NCBI GenBank assembly: GCA_015064735.1
Contig: SVRP01000015.1
Span: forward strand, 1-48,278
Source: Oscillospiraceae bacterium
Lineage (GTDB): Bacteria; Bacillota; Clostridia; Oscillospirales; CAG-272
Reading direction: 5' to 3'
Length of the DNA stretch: 48,278 bases
The notes under the pieces are model-generated. The model made no database searches, was not told where the DNA came from, and saw only the letters and a list, made by a program, of their open reading frames with translations. Shown one piece after another: positions 16,150-22,232 of this stretch (position 1 is the first letter of the stretch; every line of letters begins with the position of its first letter). Position numbers and translations under genes: made by a program.

Positions 16150-17466
16150 ATGAACATCAGAAACAGTACCGCGGGAATATATACTCTCGGATGCAAGGTA
16201 AACCAGTACGAATCCGAGGCTATCGCCGAAGCTCTTGAAGAAAAAGGCTTTACGGTTTCTTCTCCTGACGGCAAGTGCGACGTATATATAATAAACACCT
16301 GCACGGTTACCGCCGAATCTGACAGAAAAGCCCGACAATTCATCCGCAGAGCCATGTCAAAAAATCCCCTTGCTTATATAATCGTAACCGGCTGTCTTGC
16401 TCAAACCTCTCCCAACAGGCTATCAAAAATTTCGGGAATCGACGCAATCATCGGAAACGGCGAAAAGCTCCTTTGCGCGTCGGTTGCCGAGGAGTTGTTT
16501 TCGTCGGGCAAAAAGCTCACTTCTCCAAGGATATACGTATCCGATATAAATTCCTCGGAGTTTGAGGAAATGAATATTACTCATTTTGACCGTACAAGAG
16601 CCTACGTGAAGATAGAGGACGGCTGTGAGAGTCATTGCACCTACTGCATAATTCCATCGGCAAGAGGAAGGATACGTTCAAAAAGACCCGAAGCCGTAAT
16701 ATCCGAGGTTGTCGCTCTTACGAGGGGCGGTTGCCGCGAGGTGGTTCTTACGGGAATCGAGACCGCTTCCTACGGCAAGGATCTTCCCTGCGCCTCCTTT
16801 GCAGATCTGCTTGAAGGCGTTGATGCCATAGAGAATATAGGCAGAGTACGTCTCGGCTCACTTGATCCTGCATCAATAAACGAAAAGCTCGTAAGCAGGA
16901 TGTCAAACCTCTCTTCTCTTGCTCCTCATTTTCATCTTTCCTTACAGAGCGGAAGCAACAGAATTCTCGCTCTTATGAAGCGCAAATATAACAAGGAGCA
17001 GGCGATGAAAGCTATTGAGCTTCTGCGCGGAGCAATTCCGAGAGTTCAGTTTACGACAGACGTTATAGTCGGATTTCCGGGAGAGACCGAGGAAGACTTC
17101 CTTGACACCTACGATTTTGTGAAAAAAGCAGGATTTCTCAACGTACACATCTTCCCGTATTCAAAACGCGAAGGCACTCCCGCCGCTCTTATGAAGGAGC
17201 AAATACCCGAGGATATAAAAAAAGAGCGTCTGCACAGACTTGAAGCGCTCGTACACTGTATAAGAAAAGATATTCTCGAAAACGAAATAAAGAACTCACC
17301 GATTAAGGACGTTCTTATAGAAACGGTCAAGGACGGATTCGGCTATGGGCATACGGCGGAATTTATAGAGGTTGCCATTCCCGCATCGGATGAGCTTTGC
17401 CACGAAACGGTAACGGTAAGGCTGAGCGGAACCGATGGACATAAATGCTTCGGAGAGCTCTTATAA
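16150..17466 (+). CDS. mtaB: tRNA (t6A37) methylthiotransferase MtaB
   Basis: A radical SAM methylthiotransferase of 438 aa that turns t6A at position 37 of ANN-decoding tRNAs into ms2t6A. The N-terminal UPF0004 domain contains TLGCKVNQYESEA, INTCTVT and VTGCLAQ, whose three Cys bind one Fe-S cluster. The radical SAM motif is CESHCTYCIIPSARGRIRSK (about residues 162-181), and VQFTTDVIVGFPGETEEDF and a C-terminal TRAM-like region follow. The KVNQYE form and TVTAESDRKARQFIRRA separate MtaB from MiaB. I chose the ATG at 16150, with AAAGGGG upstream, over an in-frame GTG at 16123 that lies within the ribosome-binding region. The t6A enzymes TsaE and TsaB are encoded 10 kb away. Confidence 0.93.
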   Translation: MNIRNSTAGIYTLGCKVNQYESEAIAEALEEKGFTVSSPDGKCDVYIINTCTVTAESDRKARQFIRRAMSKNPLAYIIVTGCLAQTSPNRLSKISGIDAIIGNGEKLLCASVAEELFSSGKKLTSPRIYVSDINSSEFEEMNITHFDRTRAYVKIEDGCESHCTYCIIPSARGRIRSKRPEAVISEVVALTRGGCREVVLTGIETASYGKDLPCASFADLLEGVDAIENIGRVRLGSLDPASINEKLVSRMSNLSSLAPHFHLSLQSGSNRILALMKRKYNKEQAMKAIELLRGAIPRVQFTTDVIVGFPGETEEDFLDTYDFVKKAGFLNVHIFPYSKREGTPAALMKEQIPEDIKKERLHRLEALVHCIRKDILENEIKNSPIKDVLIETVKDGFGYGHTAEFIEVAIPASDELCHETVTVRLSGTDGHKCFGELL

Positions 17467-17505
17467 ACCGCTTTTCGGGTGATTTTCAACATTTTGCCCA
17501 AATAG

Positions 17506-17521
17506 TTCCCCTAGGGGGGAA
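17506..17521 (+). terminator. Weak hairpin after mtaB
   Basis: TTCCCC-TAGG-GGGGAA forms a compact 6-bp stem 39 bp after the mtaB stop, followed by ATTAATTTTTAAA. The tail is only partly U-rich, so terminator function is tentative. Confidence 0.35.
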
Positions 17522-17562
17522 TTAATTTTTAAAAAATTTTTAAGAAAACTTTAAAAAAACTC

Positions 17563-17591
17563 TTGCATTTCGATTTCGGTTATGTTATAAT
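17563..17591 (+). promoter_or_regulatory. Sigma-A promoter for rpmB
   Basis: TTGCAT (17563-17568), a 17-bp spacer and TATAAT (17586-17591). The start codon is about 100 bp downstream, leaving a long leader in which I see no recognisable regulatory fold. Confidence 0.75.
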
Positions 17592-17691
17592 AGAGAGCGT
17601 GAATGTCGTCAAAACACGATTTTTATGAGTTTTGTATTAAATTTTTACTTTAAGATAGATGCGCGAACAGTGCATACAAGGAGGTGTCGTT

Positions 17692-17877
17692 ATGGCAAAG
17701 TGCAGTATCTGTGGTAAGGGTGTTGTTTTCGGACACGCTGTTTCCCACTCCAATCGTAAGACAAACAGAACTTGGAAGCCCAACATCCGCAAGGTTAAGG
17801 CTATCGTTGACGGTACGCCCAAGACTGTGGCTGTTTGCTCCCGTTGCCTTCGTTCCGGCAAGGTTACCAGAGCTTAA
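17692..17877 (+). CDS. rpmB: 50S ribosomal protein L28
   Basis: A 61-aa L28 of the large ribosomal subunit. It has the zinc-ribbon (C+) form, with CSIC near the N-terminus and CSRC near the C-terminus. MAKCSICGKGVVFG, VSHSNRKTNRTWKPNI and RCLRSGKVTR are family hallmarks. The start is the ATG at 17692, with AAGGAGG seven bases upstream; an upstream in-frame ATG would add eleven residues not found in the family. The gene is monocistronic, with its own promoter and a terminator 40 bp downstream. Confidence 0.97.
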   Translation: MAKCSICGKGVVFGHAVSHSNRKTNRTWKPNIRKVKAIVDGTPKTVAVCSRCLRSGKVTRA

Positions 17878-17916
17878 GCTCTCGTGTCCCACCGAAACAA
17901 ATAATAAGTGCAAAAT

Positions 17917-17946
17917 AAAAAAGCAGTGGTATAGCTGCTTTTTTGT
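17917..17946 (+). terminator. Intrinsic terminator of rpmB
   Basis: A 10-bp A/T-capped stem (AAAAAAGCAG/CTGCTTTTTT) with an 8-nt loop, ending in a run of T. The next gene starts 18 bp later, so some read-through could supply it. Confidence 0.8.
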
Positions 17947-17963
17947 TTTATATAGGAGTTGTT

Positions 17964-18662
17964 ATGTTAGCAATAGCAGGTAGCGGACTTTCGCAAAAAT
18001 GCAGAGACGCAATAAAGGCGCTTGGCGCTGAACTTATAATTTTAGAAAATAATCCAAATCTCGAAGCCCGCGTAGCTCATCATGCAGATCTTTCGGTGCT
18101 TCCTTTAGGGAACATATTGTTCACTCACGAAAATACCCTCTCATCGCATCTTCGGGCAGCAGCAGAAAAACGCGAATATGAAATAAAGATTATACCCGAA
18201 AAGTTAGGTAAAAGCTACCCCGACGACATTCTGCTCAACTGTCTCGTTGTGGGAAAATACATTTTCGCAAGGGCAGACAAAATTTCAAGGACAGTTATAG
18301 GATACGCAGAAGAAAAGGGGTATACGGTAGTAAACGTAAATCAGGGATACGCAAGATGCACCGCCTGCCCCGTGTCTGACAGTGCCGTAATAACCTCGGA
18401 CAAAGCAATAAAAAAAGCCGCTCTCTCACAAGGACTTGCCGTTCTTGAGATAAGTGGGGGACACATAAATCTTGATGGATTCCCTTACGGCTTTATTGGC
18501 GGAGCTTGCGGAGTTCTCGAAGACAAGCTCATTTTTGCCGGAGACTTAAAAATGCACCCCGACGGAGAAAAAATTACGGAATTTTGTAAAAAGCACGGCA
18601 TAACCGCCGTTTCCCTTTCGGACGAACATCTTTGCGACGTGGGAAGCATATTTTTTATCTGA
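17964..18662 (+). CDS. GME-fold protein, likely DUF6873 family
   Basis: 232 aa from the ATG at 17964, with TAGGAG five bases upstream. The protein resembles a family of unknown function assigned to the guanidino-group-modifying-enzyme (amidinotransferase-like) fold. Conserved-looking blocks are HADLSVLPLGN, NVNQGYARCTACPVSDSAVITSDKAI, EISGGHINLDGFPYGFIGGACGVL and LIFAGDLKMHPDG. A Cys pair (CTAC), a GGHINLDG block and acidic residues could form a Cys-His-Asp site like that of arginine deiminase-type enzymes, but I cannot identify the substrate. It is compact and without membrane segments, so cytoplasmic. The family name is from memory; the catalytic reading is inference. Confidence 0.6.
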   Translation: MLAIAGSGLSQKCRDAIKALGAELIILENNPNLEARVAHHADLSVLPLGNILFTHENTLSSHLRAAAEKREYEIKIIPEKLGKSYPDDILLNCLVVGKYIFARADKISRTVIGYAEEKGYTVVNVNQGYARCTACPVSDSAVITSDKAIKKAALSQGLAVLEISGGHINLDGFPYGFIGGACGVLEDKLIFAGDLKMHPDGEKITEFCKKHGITAVSLSDEHLCDVGSIFFI

Positions 18663-18725
18663 TCTGTAACAAGCAAAAATGTTGACATAATTTCTTTTAT
18701 CAGCATCTATGAATACAGCACAGCA

Positions 18726-18754
18726 CCCCGCTTGGATTCAAGCGGGGGTTTTAT
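18726..18754 (+). terminator. Terminator between convergent genes
   Basis: A perfect 9-bp stem CCCCGCTTG-GATT-CAAGCGGGG is followed by GGTTTTAT. It lies 64 bp after the GME-fold gene and six bases before the fic stop codon on the opposite strand. Confidence 0.8.
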
Positions 18755-18759
18755 ACACG

Positions 18760-19368
18760 TTATTTCAAATTTTCGACTTTATAGGTTGCATACCCTTCAT
18801 AGTGGTAGCTGTTATCAATGCCTTTCATAAACACGGTTCGGTCGTTTATTTTATCTGTAAGTGCATTTTTTAGGAGATGCTTGATCTCAATATCCTTGAT
18901 AGGGCTTCTCTCCATAGCAAGAAGATAGTCCTCTTTATCTACAAGGCTCCAATCAACGACCATGCCTATTTCGCATTTCAATATATGGTCAAGCCATATT
19001 CTGGTTGCTCTGCCGTTTCCCTCTCTGAAAGGGTGCGCTATATTCATTTCTACGTATTTTTCAATGATTTCGTCAAAATTGCCCTGAGGCATTTTTTCTA
19101 TATTCTCAATGGCGGAATCAAGATACATCAAGGGGGCAAATCTGAAATTCCCCTTTGCCATATTGACCGTTCGTATCTTTCCTGCAAAACCGTATATATC
19201 GGAGAAAAGAAATGTGTGAATTTTGGATAACGCATCAAAACTGCCTGCTTTTAGTGCAGAAAGGTAATTGCTTTCAAAAAGCTCTATTGCGCGCGTTTTG
19301 CTTATGCGCTCTTCCTCGCGGGCAAGCTCTGCAGAATCGGTTAGTCCCAATTTGTTTTCAAGTGCCAT
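18760..19368 (-). CDS. fic: Class III Fic-family adenylyltransferase with C-terminal inhibitory motif
   Basis: A 202-aa Fic protein. The catalytic motif HPFREGNGRATR begins at His112, the general base that transfers AMP from ATP onto target hydroxyls. Class III proteins such as Neisseria NmFic carry an inhibitory helix [S/T]xxxE[G/N] at the C-terminus. Here S187-YHY-E191-G192 fits precisely, and the sequences look collinear (GFAGKIRTVNMAKGNFRFAP, EKYVEMNIAHPF, NDRTVFMKGI). Known class III enzymes AMPylate DNA gyrase and topoisomerase IV and are self-limited through oligomerisation and autoAMPylation; the target here is inferred from the family. GGAG precedes the ATG, and the gene has its own promoter. 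No separate antitoxin gene is present, as expected for this class. Confidence 0.93.
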   Translation of the reverse strand: MALENKLGLTDSAELAREEERISKTRAIELFESNYLSALKAGSFDALSKIHTFLFSDIYGFAGKIRTVNMAKGNFRFAPLMYLDSAIENIEKMPQGNFDEIIEKYVEMNIAHPFREGNGRATRIWLDHILKCEIGMVVDWSLVDKEDYLLAMERSPIKDIEIKHLLKNALTDKINDRTVFMKGIDNSYHYEGYATYKVENLK

Positions 19369-19403
19369 TTTTTCTCCTTTCCAGAGTATGATTTATCATG
19401 TAT

Positions 19404-19432
19404 ATTATATCATAAAATCATGAGAAAATCAA
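19404..19432 (-). promoter_or_regulatory. Sigma-A promoter for fic
   Basis: TTGATT, a 17-bp spacer and TATAAT on the minus strand, about 35 bp before the start codon. Confidence 0.7.
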
Positions 19433-19484
19433 GCAAAATAGAGAAAATATCGAAAGCATATGTTGAAATTTTTACGCATCGCAA

Positions 19485-19993
19485 CGGGAATCTCGCCTGC
19501 GCGAGAATACCCTCGCCCTGCGCCTGACAAGCGAGCTTGTCGATCTTCGGGCGGGGTATGCGAACCCATTTCTGCGCTTTGCGCAGAAGATGAGGGGTGC
19601 CTCTTTCCTTTAATATCTCGGGAATCTCGCCTACGCGAGAATACCCTCGCCCTGCGCCTGACAAGCGAGCTTGTCGATCTTCGGGCGGGGTATGCGAACC
19701 CATTTCTGCGCTTTGCGCAGAAGATGAGGGGTGCCTCTTTCCTTTGATATTTCGGGAATCTCGCCTACGCGAGAATACCCTCGCCCTGCGCCTGACAAGC
19801 GAGCTTGTCGATCTTCGGGCGGGGTATGCGAACCCATTTCTGCGCTTTGCGCAGAAGATGAGGGGTGCCTCTTTCCTTTGATATTTCGGGAATCTCGCCT
19901 ACGCGAGAATACCCTCGCCCTGCGCCTGACAAGCGAGCTTGTCGATCTTCGGGCGGGGTATGCGAACCCATTTCTGCGCTTTGCGCAGAAGAT
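19485..19993. repeat. Tandem array of a 134-bp hairpin-rich unit, four copies (last one partial)
   Basis: Copies begin at 19485, 19619, 19753 and 19887; three are full 134-bp units and the fourth stops at about 19993. The units are nearly identical. Each contains three compact palindromes: TCTCGC-CTAC-GCGAGA, GACAAGC-GA-GCTTGTC and TTCTGCGC-TTT-GCGCAGAA. The second sits inside a larger stem (ATACCC-T-CGCCC with GGGCGGGGTAT). The array lies between the fic promoter and the tRNA-Arg terminator. A 13-bp match to the tRNA T-arm (CGCAACGGGAATC) occurs at 19480-19492 and again inside the tRNA at 20055-20067. Reading frames across the array are artefacts of the repeat period and are not called. Confidence 0.9.
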
Positions 19994-20013
19994 GGGTTCG
20001 CGGGCGGGTACCC

Positions 20014-20047
20014 AAAATAGGGGCTGCCATTTGGCAGCCCCTATTTT
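20014..20047 (-). terminator. Terminator of tRNA-Arg
   Basis: A perfect 16-bp stem (AAAATAGGGGCTGCCA with its complement) and a 2-nt loop abuts the CCA end of tRNA-Arg and ends in TTTT on the minus strand. Confidence 0.8.
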
Positions 20048-20122
20048 TGGCACCCGCAACGGGAATCGAACCCATAACTAACCCTTAGGAGGGGTTTATT
20101 ATATCCATTTAACTATGCAGGC
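20048..20122 (-). tRNA. tRNA-Arg (anticodon CCT)
   Basis: The 75-nt minus-strand sequence folds as a cloverleaf. The acceptor is GCCTGCA/TGCGGGT, with a G-U pair at 1-72, discriminator G and encoded CCA. The D-stem is GTTA/TAAT and the anticodon stem is AACCC/GGGTT. The loop CTCCTAA gives anticodon CCT, which reads AGG arginine codons. The T-arm is ATGGG-TTCGATT-CCCGT. A perfect terminator follows directly. Confidence 0.92.
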
Positions 20123-20142
20123 ATAAAATATTTTGTTTTTTC

Positions 20143-20171
20143 TTGAAAATCTTTAAGCTTTATGGTATAAT
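20143..20171 (+). promoter_or_regulatory. Sigma-A promoter for the VanZ-like gene
   Basis: TTGAAA (20143-20148), a 17-bp spacer and TATAAT (20166-20171), about 105 bp before the start codon. Confidence 0.7.
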
Positions 20172-20276
20172 ACAAAGTGTGGTGCGTTTCATATACTATA
20201 AAACCATGCCGTATTATTTTACCACACACTTAAAAAAATTGCAAGTGTTTTTTTAAAATTATAACCGGAGTTTATT

Positions 20277-20813
20277 ATGAGCATACAAAATTCCCGTTTC
20301 CTTACGGCTCTTCGGTATATTATTCCACTTCTGCTTACCGTACTTTGGCTCACCTTTATCTTTGGAAATTCCCTCAAAACAGGAGAGCAATCAAGTGAGC
20401 AGAGCGGAAAGGTACACGAGGTCGTAAACGACGTAGCACAAAGTATCGGAATCGAAAAGCCCATTTCGGAGCACACGGTCAGAAAGAGCGCGCACTTTCT
20501 TGAATTTGCCGTTCTCGGCGGACTTGTCTGTATTGACCTTTGGGCATTCCGCATTGTATCCTTGAAGAAAAAATTACATATTTCCTCTCTTTTCTCGCTT
20601 CTGTCTCTGCCTATATGCGCAGTCTTTGCAAGCATAGACGAGCTTTTGCAAAAAACAAGTAAAGATCGCGGTCCGTCGGTCATCGACGTTCTCATAGATA
20701 CATCGGGCGCGGCAACGGCAACGTTTTTATTCATATTAGTCTTTGCCGTACTAACCCTCGTTTGGAAAAGGACAAAAGCAAAAAAAGAAGAAAAATCATC
20801 TTCCATTTCATAA
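20277..20813 (+). CDS. VanZ-like family membrane protein
   Basis: 178 aa. The family signature includes FGNSLKTGEQSSEQSG just after the first helix, RKSAHFLEFAVLGGL, and ASIDELLQKTSKDRGPSVIDVLIDTSGA, with the conserved Asp/Glu residues that place it in the VanZ-like group. There are about four transmembrane helices (residues 11-30, 72-90, 102-122, 140-162) and a basic tail. VanZ confers low-level teicoplanin resistance in enterococci, but most relatives have no established role and resistance should not be assumed. CCGGAG lies ahead of the ATG. The gene is monocistronic and ends at a perfect hairpin. Confidence 0.88.
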   Translation: MSIQNSRFLTALRYIIPLLLTVLWLTFIFGNSLKTGEQSSEQSGKVHEVVNDVAQSIGIEKPISEHTVRKSAHFLEFAVLGGLVCIDLWAFRIVSLKKKLHISSLFSLLSLPICAVFASIDELLQKTSKDRGPSVIDVLIDTSGAATATFLFILVFAVLTLVWKRTKAKKEEKSSSIS

Positions 20814-20822
20814 ATGTAGATA

Positions 20823-20860
20823 AAAAATATCGGTTGCGCATATGCGCAACCGATATTTTT
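20823..20860. terminator. Bidirectional perfect hairpin terminator
   Basis: A long palindrome (ATATCGGTTGCGCA and its complement) flanked by A and T runs. It separates the convergent VanZ-like gene and the esterase gene and has a U-tract on both strands. Confidence 0.85.
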
Positions 20861-22049
20861 ATTTTGTGTCGGTCCAGCCTGCTCCGTTTGGATCGGTCTG
20901 TGTTATCGTATTCCAAAGTTCGTCATCCTGATCATTCCAGCTTGAGAGACAATTGCGTAAAATCGCATTTCCTATGTCCTTTCCTATGCTTATCATATCA
21001 TTCTGATTCCAATGATATGTGTCCGCACCTACTACAACGCACTTATCATTTTCGAACTCCCACACATTTATAGCATATTTTGAATTGTCTATAACGTAGC
21101 AATTTTCTATAATGCCCGTAAGCCTTTTCTGCATATCTATAAACGGTTGGTTGATAGCGTCTCCCGTCTTATCCCCTGCGCTTAACGCAAAGGTCTTTGA
21201 AATGGTCCCAACAAATACGGGCATACTTGATGCGCCGCTATCATCGTTACTTTCGTTTATAAATCGCATCATATCCGAAAGGTCTCCTCTTATATCTTTG
21301 ACCCAAGTCGGAAATACCCTTTCGTAGTTATTTGGCTCTCCTCTGTCATTTTCTCCCTGCATCCAATAAAGTCCCTTTATTTTTATATCGGTATAGCCTT
21401 TTTTCTTTAAAGCAAGAATATTGGATGAAACCTCCAAAAGAAGATCGCGATAGAGCTGTCCCGTAACATCACCGTCCTCGTAGCCAAGTCCAAGCTCTTC
21501 AGCATACGAGGGAGATACCCAGTTGCCGAACTGATTGCTTCCTGTAGACTTATCAAAAAGACTTGTGCCACCGTGTGCGAATTTAATAATTCCGGCTTCC
21601 TTCCCCGTATTCTTGTTGTAATATGACGAAAGAACCTCCGCCATACCAAGCTCAGGGCCTATATATCCTCCCTGTCTGCCAAGTCCCACCGTAACATTTT
21701 GCCAATCAACGTCGTTATCTATAATGTATCGGACGCTACTTACTACGGTATCCGTCCGCGCGTTGCCCGCATAGTATATATTCGAGTATCCCTTCACCAC
21801 ACCGGGCACTCCCGACGCAATAGTCTCCATATCGTTTATCTTACTATGCCCCACAGCATTGGACTGACCGGCTATAATATAAATGTCTATGGATTTTTCA
21901 TTCGTATCCGTATTTCCTCCATCCCCATTGTCGATGCTTTCGGTATCACCGCTTGGTGTACTATCCGTATTTACTGTCCGCGAAGAATCACCGCACGAGG
22001 TAAGAGCAACAGAAACCAATATTAACATGACTGCTATTATCCTTTTCAT
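20859..22049 (-). CDS. Sialate O-acetylesterase-like SGNH hydrolase, lipoprotein
   Basis: 396 aa. Signal peptide MKRIIAVMLILVSVALTSC with lipobox LTSC (Cys19), then a low-complexity Ser/Thr/Asp/Gly spacer of about 35 residues. The catalytic domain opens with IYIIAGQSNAVGHSK, whose Ser is the nucleophile of the SASA (sialate O-acetylesterase) branch of SGNH hydrolases. It continues with LYWMQGENDRG and ends with DTYHWNQNDMISIGKDIGNAI, which supplies the Asp-x-x-His pair. Such enzymes remove acetyl esters from sialic acids or plant polysaccharides. The substrate cannot be chosen here, but surface anchoring suggests glycans outside the cell. It is the last gene of an operon with the 45-aa peptide and the 903-aa secreted protein. 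Confidence 0.87.
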   Translation of the reverse strand: MKRIIAVMLILVSVALTSCGDSSRTVNTDSTPSGDTESIDNGDGGNTDTNEKSIDIYIIAGQSNAVGHSKINDMETIASGVPGVVKGYSNIYYAGNARTDTVVSSVRYIIDNDVDWQNVTVGLGRQGGYIGPELGMAEVLSSYYNKNTGKEAGIIKFAHGGTSLFDKSTGSNQFGNWVSPSYAEELGLGYEDGDVTGQLYRDLLLEVSSNILALKKKGYTDIKIKGLYWMQGENDRGEPNNYERVFPTWVKDIRGDLSDMMRFINESNDDSGASSMPVFVGTISKTFALSAGDKTGDAINQPFIDMQKRLTGIIENCYVIDNSKYAINVWEFENDKCVVVGADTYHWNQNDMISIGKDIGNAILRNCLSSWNDQDDELWNTITQTDPNGAGWTDTK

Positions 22050-22080
22050 AAATTATTCCTTTCGGCTTATATAGCAGTCT

Positions 22081-22218
22081 TTAATTGAACCAACCGCTGA
22101 TATCGTGAACATGTTCCTCTTCCTTTTCATCATAGAAATAGGGGGTTGACGACGTTATAATATCATTGGATCGAAAGATCACAAGTTCTAAGGTTGGTGT
22201 ATCGTATATTTTCTTCAT
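22081..22218 (-). CDS. 45-aa peptide with YxxPxL-type N-terminus, function unknown
   Basis: The frame starts MKKIYDTPTLELVIFRSND, continues IITSSTPYFYDEKEEEHV and ends HDISGWFN. A near-perfect ribosome site, TAGGAGGTGG, sits five bases before the ATG, which makes translation credible despite the length. It begins 15 bp after the 903-aa protein gene and ends 32 bp before the esterase, all on one strand. It has no signal peptide and no hydrophobic helix. The Y-x-x-P-x-L motif resembles the leader recognised in lasso and related modified peptides, but no maturation enzyme is nearby. Small proteins starting M-K-K-x-Y-x-x-P-x-L often follow surface-protein genes in gut Clostridia, by my recollection. 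Confidence 0.72.
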   Translation of the reverse strand: MKKIYDTPTLELVIFRSNDIITSSTPYFYDEKEEEHVHDISGWFN

Positions 22219-22232
22219 GCATCCACCTCCTA

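Noticed and set aside
19485-19993. CRISPR array at the tandem repeats
   Set aside because: The units are 134 bp and nearly identical end to end, with no unique spacers and no cas genes nearby. They are simple tandem repeats.
19631-20059. Open frames across the 134-bp repeats and tRNA-Arg (up to 142 aa)
   Set aside because: They repeat the same peptide with the repeat period, run into the tRNA gene and lack ribosome sites.
20277-20813. Glycopeptide resistance gene vanZ
   Set aside because: Only the VanZ-like membrane family is supported; no van operon genes are present and most relatives are not resistance determinants.
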